From JAGFIY01 sp964499285 (lineage in GTDB: Bacteria > Bacteroidota > Ignavibacteria > Ignavibacteriales > Melioribacteraceae): a stretch of DNA of 43,837 nucleotides. Location of the stretch: positions 1-43,837 of the forward strand of contig CAZCLA010000027.1 in NCBI GenBank assembly GCA_964499285.1. The letters are read 5' to 3'. Positions 1 to 8,232 of this stretch are shown here, piece by piece. How positions within the stretch are numbered: the first letter of the stretch is position 1; each line of letters starts with the position of its first letter. The notes beneath the pieces were generated by a model. The model saw nothing but the letters and a program-made list of their open reading frames with translations, did no database searches and was not told where the DNA came from. Position numbers and translations under genes: made by a program.

Positions 1-4
1 TCAT

Positions 5-24
5 CCGTCTGCTGAAGCAGACGG
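5..24. repeat. Perfect 8-bp palindrome with 4-nt loop
   Basis: Positions 5-12 (CCGTCTGC) and 17-24 (GCAGACGG) are perfectly complementary around the loop TGAA. There is no T-run after it on either strand, so it does not look like an intrinsic terminator. It resembles the small dispersed hairpins near the other end of the window (43218-43496). The window begins here, so a longer element may be cut off. Confidence 0.6.
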
Positions 25-181
25 CAATGATTACTTCACTTGGATTTTTGTTGCCATCGCATCTGATGGAGAAAATTCCATTTTTACAAGCCGACAATTT
101 ACCTCCATAACTGCATTTACAGAGAACTTAATTATAGTTATCTTAAAACAAAACTTAAGCAAAATATTGTTGGTAATTAAA

Positions 182-1579
182 ATGAACCGTTTTACTAAAA
201 ACTTCTTTCCATCACTGATCACTGATTACAGATCACTGATCACTTTCTTATTTCTTACCTCTTATCTCTTATTTCTTAATTCGTGTAATTCCACCGAACC
301 GCCGCCACCTCCCCCGGTTGAAAAAAGTGTTGTACTTTCCGTTTCCGATTTTTCATTAAATGAAATATGGCTCGAGCTTTATACTGAGAATTTAACCAAC
401 AATAAGCAAGTTAATCTGTTCCGTGATGCAGAACTGCTCAATTCATTTGATTTGATAGGAAATGATACAACATTAGTGGTTGATTCCCTTCTTCCTCAAA
501 AGCAATATTCGTTTTCTGTTGTAATTTATGACAGAGATAACGATACCGTGAAAACCAATTCCGTGAATGCTTCAACAATGGATACAACCAGTCATAATTT
601 TTCTTGGGAGATATTTGAATTTGGTGAAGGTAATAACAGCAGCGTATTAAGAGATGTTGCTATAATTAACGAAAATAACATTTGGGCTGTTGGTGAAATT
701 AGAATTGGAGATGAAAAATATAATGCTGTTCATTGGGATGGAGAACAATGGGAGTTAAAACAGATTATTGTCACTTATAGAGGAAATCCCAGTTATGCTC
801 CGCTTTTAGGGGTCTTTTCTCTCTCAACTGGTGAGGTGATTTTTTCAAGTGGAGTACCTTATCTACCCAGTGATAATGGATGGATTATACAACATTTGTG
901 GGATATGGGTGTGTTGGATGAAAACAATGGTATAGTTACGAGTATCTGGGGAACCGGACTTAATGATTTATATGTAGTTGGTGATCTTGGTACCATCGCC
1001 CACTACAACGGCACACGCTGGCGGGCTATGGAAAGTGGAACAGATATGCAGCTTAATAACATTTATGGAAATTCAGAACTTAGTGTCTTTATAAGTGGTT
1101 TGGATCGAACATCAGTGAAAGGAGTATTATTACAGCAGAATGATCTTGGCAATTGGGAGCAAGTTATTAGTGGCGAGATAATTGATGAAAGTCAGCTATA
1201 CGAGAAGCTCTATGGATCATTTGCTTCAGTCTGGATTGATGAACGAAACGGTCTTTATCTTGCCGGTACATTTCTATATGAATATAAAAATAGTAATTGG
1301 TCATTGTTGTCATCATTCCCCAATAATTATATTGGTGGAAACCCAATGGCATATCGAGGATATATAACACAAATAAGGGGGATTTCATCTAACGATTTAG
1401 TGATTTGTGGAGAAAGAAATACATTATATCATTTTAATGGAAGCACTTGGCAGCAGCTTGGAATGGAATATAACCCGTTAAGTGGATTGAATTGGACGGC
1501 GGTTGAGCAAAAAAGTAATACAATCGCTGCTGTCGGATTTGAAGGAAACAGAGCAAAAATAATTTTATTAAGGAGATAA
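182..1579 (+). CDS. Beta-propeller-like lipoprotein with FN3-like domain
   Basis: Predicted surface or periplasmic lipoprotein of 465 residues. ATG at 182 is preferred over the in-frame TTG at 167, because it places lysine and arginine before the hydrophobic stretch. A lipobox (LFLNSC) puts the lipidated cysteine at residue 35, followed by a six-proline linker at about 40-45. Residues 48-135 look like a fibronectin type III domain. The rest carries repeated units of the pattern 'ndlyvvGd.G.i.hYnG..W', as in beta-propellers (for example IWAVGE, LYVVGDLGTIAHYNG, LVICGERNTLYHFNG). The function is unknown; such proteins are common in this bacterial group. Residues 10-33, the hydrophobic core of the signal peptide, are encoded by a tandem heptanucleotide repeat (209-278), which is odd. 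No strong ribosome-binding site is visible. Confidence 0.85.
   Translation: MNRFTKNFFPSLITDYRSLITFLFLTSYLLFLNSCNSTEPPPPPPVEKSVVLSVSDFSLNEIWLELYTENLTNNKQVNLFRDAELLNSFDLIGNDTTLVVDSLLPQKQYSFSVVIYDRDNDTVKTNSVNASTMDTTSHNFSWEIFEFGEGNNSSVLRDVAIINENNIWAVGEIRIGDEKYNAVHWDGEQWELKQIIVTYRGNPSYAPLLGVFSLSTGEVIFSSGVPYLPSDNGWIIQHLWDMGVLDENNGIVTSIWGTGLNDLYVVGDLGTIAHYNGTRWRAMESGTDMQLNNIYGNSELSVFISGLDRTSVKGVLLQQNDLGNWEQVISGEIIDESQLYEKLYGSFASVWIDERNGLYLAGTFLYEYKNSNWSLLSSFPNNYIGGNPMAYRGYITQIRGISSNDLVICGERNTLYHFNGSTWQQLGMEYNPLSGLNWTAVEQKSNTIAAVGFEGNRAKIILLRR
209..278. repeat. Heptanucleotide tandem array inside a signal peptide
   Basis: Ten degenerate 7-mers follow without interruption: CCATCAC, TGATCAC, TGATTAC, AGATCAC, TGATCAC, TTTCTTA, TTTCTTA, CCTCTTA, TCTCTTA, TTTCTTA. 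The reverse complements (GTGATCA and TAAGAAA/TAAGAGA types) match the intergenic arrays at 36701-36749 and 43201-43295. The array lies wholly within the coding region of the lipoprotein beginning at 182 and encodes its hydrophobic signal sequence. Confidence 0.85.
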
Positions 1580-1591
1580 GGAATTAGAAAT

Positions 1592-1898
1592 ATGTTTAGA
1601 AAAATCGCAATAATCTTTTCAATTAAAATATTATTATCATCTACGATAATATACGGTCAGTGCCCGACAATATCAGACATTCTTGATCATGGTTATAATG
1701 TCGGGTCTGATCCAGCGCAACCTACTAGAAGCAACAGAGATGAAATAGGAATTTTCAGCACAACTTTTTTTTTTAATTAAGTTCGATGCAAGCAATTTAT
1801 CAACCGGTGTTTATATTTACCGGCTGAAGGTCAACGATCCTTCGTTAGGCTAAGGACAAGCTTTTACAGAAACCCGAAAAATGATTTTAATGAAGTGA
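1592..1898 (+). pseudogene. Decayed T9SS-secreted protein
   Basis: An ATG at 1592 opens a signal-peptide-like sequence (MFRKIAIIFSIKILLSS...YGQ) that stops at 1778-1780, just after a run of ten Ts (1765-1774). Immediately downstream, in another frame, 1779-1895 reads as the end of a type-A T9SS C-terminal domain: NLSTGVYIYRLKVND, then TETRKMILMK and a TGA at 1896-1898. That tail is itself broken by a TAA at the codon after NDPSLG, where related domains usually have a small residue. So signal peptide and sorting tail survive, the mature protein is deleted, and there is one frameshift and one nonsense mutation. The original cargo cannot be recognised. Confidence 0.75.
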
Positions 1899-1913
1899 AA
1901 TTTATGTTAATGT

Positions 1914-1946
1914 AAAAAAAAATCCCGTCATGAGGCGGGATTTTTT
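1914..1946. terminator. Bidirectional intrinsic terminator
   Basis: AAAATCCCG and CGGGATTTT flank a short loop, with A-run before and T-run after, so it can act on both strands. It sits between the plus-strand pseudogene and the converging pntB gene. Confidence 0.8.
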
Positions 1947-1970
1947 ATACACGAATTTATAAATAAATAT

Positions 1971-3359
1971 TTATAATTCTTTCAACTCGTTATTGAGTTT
2001 TGTAATTGCTTCTTTTGCGCTGCCGAAGAACATCAATGTGTTAGGATAGAAGAATAATTCGTTCTGTATTCCTGCGTAACCGACATTCAATGATCGCTTG
2101 TTTACTACAACTGTTTTTGCATAATCGACATTTAAGATCGGCATTCCGTAAATCGGTGAATTTTTGTCGTGTCTTGCTGCAGGGTTCACAACATCATTTG
2201 CACCGACAATAATTGCTACATCAACATTCGGGAAGTCGTCGTTAATATCTTCAAGTGCGAAAAGTTTATCGTATGATACTTGAGCTTCAGCAAGAAGAAC
2301 GTTCATATGCCCGGGCATTCTTCCTGCAACCGGGTGAATTGCAAATCTAACATTGATGCCTTTCTTTTCTAGAATATTCGTTAAATCTCTTACTGCATGT
2401 TGAGCCTGAGCAACAGCCATACCGTAACCGGGAACAATTACAACAGATTGAACTGAATCAAGAATCATTGCAAGTTCTTCTGCATCAACTGATTTCGCAT
2501 CGCCCTGAGGTCCGGCAGAAGTTCCGCCGCCGTCACCACCGGCAGATTCCCATCCTCCGAGAACAACATTCATCAATGATCGGTTCATACCTCTGCACAT
2601 AATCAAAGTTAAGATAATACCGGAAGCACCTACTAAAGCTCCGGCAATTATCAGCATATTGTTGCTTAAAACAAATCCGGTCATCGAAGCGGCTAATCCT
2701 GAATAGGAGTTAAGCAGAGAAACTGCAACGGGCATATCCGCTCCTCCGATTGGGAGAACAAGAAGAACACCGAGTAGTAATGAAACTCCGGCTATTCCGT
2801 AAAGTAAATCTGTACTTGTCGGATCAAGTACGACGAAAACTCCGGCAATAATAACACCAACAATTAATAAAACGTTGATCGGATTTTGAAGAGGATACTT
2901 AATAACTCTTCCACTAATTAGTTCTTGCAGTTTTCCGAAAGCAATAAGTGATCCCGTAAAAGTGACTGAACCAATAAGAATTGATAAAACAATTGTAATC
3001 AATGTGGAAATCTCAAACGTAATTCCAAGATCGGTTTCTTTGAAATATTCGGCAAATGCAACTAAGGCAGAAGCGCCTCCTCCAAATCCGTTTAACAAAC
3101 CGACCATCTGCGGCATTCCGGTCATAGGAACTTTAAGAGCAAGTATGCTTCCTATAGCCGATCCGACTACAATACCAAGTATTATGTACTCATAGGAAAT
3201 TACTCTTTGGTCAAGCAATGTAATAACAACAGCTAAAAACATTCCCAAAGAAGATAGAAAATTTCCTTGTCTTGCAGTTTTAGGCGATCCTAATTTTTTA
3301 ATACCAAAAATAAAAAGGATCGAAGCAATAAGATAAACTAAATAAGATACTATTTGCAT
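1971..3359 (-). CDS. pntB: NAD(P) transhydrogenase subunit beta
   Basis: Beta subunit of the proton-translocating transhydrogenase (inner membrane), which couples hydride transfer from NADH to NADP+ with proton entry. The 462-residue length is normal. The N-terminal half is a bundle of hydrophobic segments (domain II). The C-terminal part is domain III, with the NADP-binding signature PGYGMAVAQAQ and the conserved GANDVVNPAA, SPIYGMPIL and NVGYAGIQNELF stretches. It is the last gene of a three-gene minus-strand operon, 10 bp after pntAB, and is followed by a terminator at 1914-1946. The split into three chains matches the Rhodospirillum rubrum arrangement. Confidence 0.97.
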   Translation of the reverse strand: MQIVSYLVYLIASILFIFGIKKLGSPKTARQGNFLSSLGMFLAVVITLLDQRVISYEYIILGIVVGSAIGSILALKVPMTGMPQMVGLLNGFGGGASALVAFAEYFKETDLGITFEISTLITIVLSILIGSVTFTGSLIAFGKLQELISGRVIKYPLQNPINVLLIVGVIIAGVFVVLDPTSTDLLYGIAGVSLLLGVLLVLPIGGADMPVAVSLLNSYSGLAASMTGFVLSNNMLIIAGALVGASGIILTLIMCRGMNRSLMNVVLGGWESAGGDGGGTSAGPQGDAKSVDAEELAMILDSVQSVVIVPGYGMAVAQAQHAVRDLTNILEKKGINVRFAIHPVAGRMPGHMNVLLAEAQVSYDKLFALEDINDDFPNVDVAIIVGANDVVNPAARHDKNSPIYGMPILNVDYAKTVVVNKRSLNVGYAGIQNELFFYPNTLMFFGSAKEAITKLNNELKEL

Positions 3360-3369
3360 TTTTCATCTC

Positions 3370-3654
3370 TCATTTCTTTTTGAACATTTTTAGCATTCTG
3401 TCGGTTACTAAATATCCACCGACTACGTTGATTGTTGCAAATATCAATGCAGCCAATCCTAATATTGTACTTACACTAAATTCTTCCAATCCCGCACTAA
3501 TCAATGCGCCGACAATCGTGATTCCGGATATTGCATTTGAGCCGGACATAAGCGGCGTGTGCAGGGTAGGAGGTACTTTCGTAATCAATTCGAACCCGAC
3601 AAATATTGCCAGAACGAATACATATATCTGCATTAAAAGATCTAAATTTTCCAT
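3370..3654 (-). CDS. pntAB: NAD(P) transhydrogenase alpha-2 membrane subunit
   Basis: Small 94-residue membrane subunit equal to the C-terminal hydrophobic part of the long E. coli-type PntA. Three hydrophobic segments are visible, with the conserved TLHTPLMSGSNAISGI region between the first and second. It lies between pntAA (36 bp upstream) and pntB (10 bp downstream) and supplies membrane helices for the proton channel. The name follows the three-subunit nomenclature; other annotations call it pntA part 2. Confidence 0.95.
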   Translation of the reverse strand: MENLDLLMQIYVFVLAIFVGFELITKVPPTLHTPLMSGSNAISGITIVGALISAGLEEFSVSTILGLAALIFATINVVGGYLVTDRMLKMFKKK

Positions 3655-3690
3655 TAACTCTACCTTGTACTTTGTGATTAATACGGCTAT

Positions 3691-4836
3691 TTAATTAAGA
3701 AGTGCTTTTGTTCTTTCGTGCACAACTTGTTTATCGTAACAGATTACTGAACCGTTTACTATTTCGTCCTCAAAATTGAGTTCGACCTTTCCTTCCTTGC
3801 TGATATGGTCAAGCAGTGCCATTTGGTTTTTGGCATAAACATCGCTTGAATTTTTTGCCACAAGACTTGGAAGATTCGGTTCACCGATTATTGTCACTCC
3901 ATGTTTTATTACAGTCTTTCCGTTTTCGCTAACTTCACAGTTTCCGCCGAACTCAACAGCCATGTCAAGAACTACAGATCCCGGACGCATCTTCTTAACC
4001 ATTTCTTCGGTGACAAGCACCGGGGCTTTTCTACCCGGAACTAAAGCGGTTGTTATTACAATATCCGCTTCAGTAATGTGTTTAAAGATCAACTCTTTCT
4101 GCTTTTTCAAGAATTCTTCCGAAGCTTCTTTTGCGTAACCTCCTTCATCCTGCATATTTTCGTCGGTTTCTACTTCGATAAATTTACCTCCGAGACTTTC
4201 AACCTCTTCTTTTACTGCTGGACGAATGTCAGAAACTTCAACAACGGCGCCGAGTCGTTTAGCAGTGCCGAGTGCTTGAAGTCCCGCAACTCCCGCACCC
4301 ATTATCACAACTTTGGACGGTGAAATTGTTCCTGCGGCAGTCATCATAAGCGGAAAAATTTTTGGTAAATGATTTGCTGCGAGTATTACACTTTTGTAGC
4401 CGGCAATATTGGCTTGGCTGCTAAGTGCATCCATCTTTTGTGCTAGTGTAGTTCTCGGTATCGCTTCCATTGCAATAACATTGATTCCCTTCTCAGCACA
4501 TCGTTTTGCAACTTCGGGATAGTGAAGACTGTACATAAATGTGATAAGTAACGAACCTTCTTTGATCAGATCAACTTCATGTTTGTTAAGCTCAGGATGT
4601 TCTACCGGACGTTGAACTTTGAGAACAATATCTGCAGATGAATAAAGAGTTTCTAGGTTATCGACCACTTTTGCACCCGCTGTCGTGTAACTTTCATCAA
4701 GATAACCGGCTTTTTCACCGGTTCCTTTCTGAATGTGAATTTCAAATCCTTTCTTATTCAACTTTGATGCAACATCGGGGGTAATGGCTACTCGATTTTC
4801 ACCCGCAAGAATTTCCTTAGGAACTGCTATAATCAC
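3691..4836 (-). CDS. pntAA: NAD(P) transhydrogenase alpha-1 subunit, NAD-binding
   Basis: Soluble NAD(H)-binding domain I of the transhydrogenase, 381 residues, in the alanine dehydrogenase/PNT family. Visible motifs are the N-terminal VPKEILAGENRVAITP, the Rossmann signature GAGVAGLQALGTAKRLGA, the adenine-side acidic residue in VEVSDIRPA, and the late GEPNLPS motif. Translation starts at a GTG (4836-4834), 8 nt after an AGGAG box at 4845-4849. First gene of the pnt operon. The upstream 260 bp up to the next gene contain that gene's terminator and presumably the pnt promoter. Confidence 0.96.
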   Translation of the reverse strand: MIIAVPKEILAGENRVAITPDVASKLNKKGFEIHIQKGTGEKAGYLDESYTTAGAKVVDNLETLYSSADIVLKVQRPVEHPELNKHEVDLIKEGSLLITFMYSLHYPEVAKRCAEKGINVIAMEAIPRTTLAQKMDALSSQANIAGYKSVILAANHLPKIFPLMMTAAGTISPSKVVIMGAGVAGLQALGTAKRLGAVVEVSDIRPAVKEEVESLGGKFIEVETDENMQDEGGYAKEASEEFLKKQKELIFKHITEADIVITTALVPGRKAPVLVTEEMVKKMRPGSVVLDMAVEFGGNCEVSENGKTVIKHGVTIIGEPNLPSLVAKNSSDVYAKNQMALLDHISKEGKVELNFEDEIVNGSVICYDKQVVHERTKALLN

Positions 4837-5030
4837 AGTAAATCTCCTATTTGAATTTGGTGAATTTATATTAATTTATTTATTTGGACATCCAAGTCTA
4901 AGGAGAAATTAAGAAAAAGTAAACCAAAGGTATCATTAAAACTGAAAGAAGTTTAGAACGAGATGCTTGGATATTCCTATTTAGGTTTGTGATTATTGTA
5001 GTAAAATATTTTTTATAAAGTAGAATAAAT

Positions 5031-5064
5031 AAAAAAACGTCACGGATAATTTCGTGACGTTCTT
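5031..5064 (-). terminator. Intrinsic terminator of the cytochrome operon
   Basis: A 9-bp stem (AACGTCACG at 5036-5044 and CGTGACGTT at 5053-5061) with an 8-nt loop. The A-run at 5031-5037 becomes a T-run on the minus strand, so it terminates the minus-strand gene ending at 5098. Confidence 0.85.
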
Positions 5065-5097
5065 AAATGTTTTCTATATTTTATCGAAGATCAATAC

Positions 5098-6273
5098 TTA
5101 AAAAGCTGCCACAAATCCCAAACTGAACATTGAGTACTCGTTTTCAAGAAAGTGGGTAAATTCTCCAACTAATCTAATATTTCTTCTCAACAAATATCCT
5201 AAATGAACAGATGCAGACCGGTATTTATAATCATCTACATAAATCTTGAATTGATTATATAAAAGAGTTCCGTACCATTTACTGTCAGCACCGTTAGGCA
5301 TGATTACAAGTTCTGCGAACCCGCCGTCAGTTTTAAAATCGGTTTGAACTCCATCCAGTTTTTGTTCGTCCTTTCTTGAAACATATTGAAGATTCAACTG
5401 AAGATAGTCTTCATAATTAAATGTGAGATCACCGCCGAACATTGTAAGTTTATTTTCATAAGCCAAATTTCCGTCTGAATGTTCAAATTCTTCGTTACCT
5501 ACATAAGCAAATCCTCCGACTCTAAAAACATCGCCGATGCTTTGCGATAATCTTCCCATAAAATTTTTAGGTTTGTCGATATCGAAATTTTTGAACTCAT
5601 CCGCTTGACCGATTCCGTTACCGTTTACAACTTCGAGAACAATATCCGTACCCGTTTCGAATCCAGTGGCAATCATTATTCCACGATCGTAAGCAAGATT
5701 TACATTAGAGTTCCCCGGTTTAACTTTATAAATTTCGTAGTCGTCATAAGTTAGTCTTAGTTCACGTTTAAACAAAGGATCTGATACTTGAAATTGACCG
5801 AGTGCTACTGAAATATTTGATCCGAACAAGTCACCAAACATTAAATAAGCATCCTCGATTCCGGCAACCTCACCTCTTTCGCTTAAGAAGAAATAAAAAT
5901 AGTAAGAGATATTTTCGGCTAGTGCACCACCGGATAATATTTTCAAGTTATATGGAAAACCGAAATCAGCTTTTTTTGAATCGTAAGTGTTATATGTAGC
6001 ATATCCATCAAGACGAACTGCTAACGGGAAATCGCGAATTAGTGAAAGTTCGTCGTCACCGGTTGGTTGATAATATCTAGGTGCGTCTTGATCTTTTAGA
6101 ACAAACCCGTTTCCGGCAAATTCTTCACCGTAATCTTTAAGACGCGGAGCAGGGGCATGGCAAGTATTGCAGCTTAAATTATACTTACGAGCAAAAGCAG
6201 GTATTGCATAACCTTCAAAATAACCTGCGAAGATTAAAACTACTGCAGTTAATAGATTAATGAAAATTTTCAT
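5098..6273 (-). CDS. Outer-membrane beta-barrel with N-terminal haem motif
   Basis: A 391-residue exported protein. A signal peptide (residues 1-22) is followed by IPAFARKYNLSCNTCH, a single c-type haem site (C35, C38, H39). This FARKY...C..CH signature heads many barrel proteins of metal-reducing and other anaerobic respirers. The rest is rich in alternating polar/aromatic strands (YFYFFLSERGE, LNLQYVSRK, ending in FSLGFVAAF with terminal phenylalanine), as in porins. A strong GGAGGAAT box precedes the ATG. It is 8 bp downstream of the five-haem cytochrome gene and almost certainly co-transcribed. A role in electron transfer at or across the outer membrane is inference from this pairing. Confidence 0.8.
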   Translation of the reverse strand: MKIFINLLTAVVLIFAGYFEGYAIPAFARKYNLSCNTCHAPAPRLKDYGEEFAGNGFVLKDQDAPRYYQPTGDDELSLIRDFPLAVRLDGYATYNTYDSKKADFGFPYNLKILSGGALAENISYYFYFFLSERGEVAGIEDAYLMFGDLFGSNISVALGQFQVSDPLFKRELRLTYDDYEIYKVKPGNSNVNLAYDRGIMIATGFETGTDIVLEVVNGNGIGQADEFKNFDIDKPKNFMGRLSQSIGDVFRVGGFAYVGNEEFEHSDGNLAYENKLTMFGGDLTFNYEDYLQLNLQYVSRKDEQKLDGVQTDFKTDGGFAELVIMPNGADSKWYGTLLYNQFKIYVDDYKYRSASVHLGYLLRRNIRLVGEFTHFLENEYSMFSLGFVAAF

Positions 6274-6281
6274 TATTCCTC

Positions 6282-7628
6282 CTAGTCAAGTATTTCAACT
6301 GATGATGTATGAGTATTAACAACAATTATTTCAGCCTCTTCCTCCGGTACACCTAAAAAATCAGAGACTGGCTTAACCAATTTTTGATAGTTAAGTACAG
6401 CATTAATTTTTAATTCACCGGGCGGAAGATCAAAAGGCAGATTGAATGTAAAGGTTTCAGTTTTAGTCTCTCTCGGTCCAATGCGATAATCGACACCAAG
6501 TGAAGCGGTATTCCACTGTTGAATTGTCATTCTGCCTTGAGGATCAAAGTAAGGCATTCTAAAAATTCTGTCACCAATCGGGATTCCGTCACGCTGCACA
6601 CCTTCGAAGTTTTCAATCTCAAGAGCAATTCCCATATCCTGATATGCGAGAACATCGGCTCCAATTGTATATTCTTCTCCCTCAAAACTCTTTTTATCTA
6701 CCGGCAGATGGTAAACATTCCCTTTCGAATCAACTGCTTCTACATGCAGCCAAACTATTCGATCTTCAACAGAACCTGTGGGAAATTTATGTCCGGTTTT
6801 TTGATTGAACAGAGCTACTTGAATTACAACGACTTCTCCAGGTTCCGCCTCTTTTAGGTCCGGAGTAACTCTTAGTTCGACCGTACCTCTGACTTTTCCC
6901 GGATCGTGGGCACCATGAAAAAGATGCAGTTTTGTGTCGGGATATTGTGCGCCCATTTTAGCAGTTCTTCCAGGAGCTGTAGTCATATGGCAATCCTGGC
7001 ACTGAACTCCTTCTTTAGAGTAGGGACCATCTTTCCATTCTAAATGAGTCGATTTTACCCAGATATCATATGGACTTTTTTCATTGTGACATATTCCGCA
7101 AAGCTCAGCAGTTCTGTGGAAATCAGAAACAATAATTTCATGTACAGGTGAATTTACATCACCTTTTCTTGTAGTATATTTTCTGTCTCCCGGATCCATA
7201 ATGTAATTAAAATTAAATGGTGTATCTCCAGTAAATCCGGTAATGCTATGACAAACATCGCAGGAGACAGATTCATTTGCTCTGGAATTCATTTCAGGAC
7301 GTGGGGGAGGGACATCGCCGGCAATATATGCTGTGGGAGCATGGCAGCCGTTACATCCTTCTTTAACCTCGGCAACTTTTTCATCTTTTTCTGCATGAGG
7401 GACAGCGAGTTTGAAATATTCAATTTCATCCCAGTGATGAGTGTAAGCTTGGGACATCATTGCTTGCGTCCACTGCATATAAAACTCAGTGTGGCATCCG
7501 CTTCCGCAGTAAGTCGGTTTTTTAAAATCATCGTAACTTCCTGTTGAAAGTCCGCCTATTCCCTGCGCATTGAGAATTCCAATTATTGCTATGAAATAAA
7601 TTGATATGAAGTAAACTTTTTTCATCAT
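6282..7628 (-). CDS. Multihaem c-type cytochrome, five haem motifs
   Basis: A 448-residue exported cytochrome with a signal peptide at residues 1-22. Haem-attachment motifs are CGSGCH at 41-46 (a CX3CH form), CNGCH at 92, CDVCH at 123, CGICH at 177 and CQDCH at 210. From about 250 a beta-rich domain follows, containing TGHKFPTG (278-285), a motif seen in many multihaem cytochromes of this type. No standard named family (NrfA, OmcA/MtrC) fits clearly. A GGAGGAT box lies before two adjacent ATG codons, either of which could be used. First gene of a two-gene minus-strand operon with the haem-tagged barrel, divergent from a second cytochrome cluster. Probably periplasmic electron transfer. Confidence 0.85.
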   Translation of the reverse strand: MMKKVYFISIYFIAIIGILNAQGIGGLSTGSYDDFKKPTYCGSGCHTEFYMQWTQAMMSQAYTHHWDEIEYFKLAVPHAEKDEKVAEVKEGCNGCHAPTAYIAGDVPPPRPEMNSRANESVSCDVCHSITGFTGDTPFNFNYIMDPGDRKYTTRKGDVNSPVHEIIVSDFHRTAELCGICHNEKSPYDIWVKSTHLEWKDGPYSKEGVQCQDCHMTTAPGRTAKMGAQYPDTKLHLFHGAHDPGKVRGTVELRVTPDLKEAEPGEVVVIQVALFNQKTGHKFPTGSVEDRIVWLHVEAVDSKGNVYHLPVDKKSFEGEEYTIGADVLAYQDMGIALEIENFEGVQRDGIPIGDRIFRMPYFDPQGRMTIQQWNTASLGVDYRIGPRETKTETFTFNLPFDLPPGELKINAVLNYQKLVKPVSDFLGVPEEEAEIIVVNTHTSSVEILD

Positions 7629-7799
7629 TTATCCTCCAAGAAAGTAATTTCGCACTAATATAAAAGATAAATATATCTTATTCTACAAATTCGTTTTACT
7701 TTTATAAAAGAGGACAAAATAATTGGTGTGAGTTTGTGTGAATAAGTTACAGAAGACATAATATCCTATACATATTTTACATCAAAAGTGGGAGGAAAA

Positions 7800-8222
7800 A
7801 TGAAAACAGTCAAATTTATGCCAATAATTTTTTTGTTATCCATAATGGGTTGCAAAGAATCAATAACCACAATTGATGATATTAATGATGTAACAGGGGA
7901 GTCGGGGCGTGTTGCGGTATTCTCAAAAATTCAAGAAAGATTGTTCAATCAAAGTTGTGCTTTAAGCGGCTGCCATTCAGGTTCAAATCCCACTGCAGGA
8001 ATGAATCTAAGCGAGGGTTCAAGCTATAACAATATTGTCGGTATAAACAGTATTTTTTATCCACAGCTTAAACGAATTGCACCCGGGGATACAAATTCAA
8101 GCGTGATGTTTCAAGTATTACGGAAAAAATTGACGCCCTATATGCCTCCCGCCGGAAGTATTCAAGCGAACTTAATTGATAGTTTAGCGGTGTGGATTGA
8201 TGAAGGCGCACTAAACAATTGA
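7800..8222 (+). CDS. Cytochrome-c-like lipoprotein with CX4CH motif
   Basis: A 140-residue lipoprotein. The lipobox (SIMGC) puts the lipid cysteine at residue 18. The haem-like motif is CALSGCH (C53, C58, H59), a CX4CH spacing in place of CXXCH. The surrounding LFNQSC...GCHSG...AGMNLSEGSSYNNIV and the later YMPPAG with a candidate axial methionine match small c-type cytochrome-like domains of Bacteroidota lipoproteins. ATG at 7800 is chosen because GGGAGG lies just upstream; an in-frame GTG at 7788 overlaps that box. First gene of a run with YceI and DUF5777 proteins. Whether this site binds haem covalently cannot be told from sequence. Confidence 0.75.
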   Translation: MKTVKFMPIIFLLSIMGCKESITTIDDINDVTGESGRVAVFSKIQERLFNQSCALSGCHSGSNPTAGMNLSEGSSYNNIVGINSIFYPQLKRIAPGDTNSSVMFQVLRKKLTPYMPPAGSIQANLIDSLAVWIDEGALNN

Positions 8223-8232
8223 CGGGGGAAAA

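Noticed and set aside
31..222. A 63-codon open frame on the minus strand at the left edge
   Set aside because: It overlaps the start of the lipoprotein gene and the heptad array, has no ribosome site and no recognisable domain; low-complexity composition explains it.
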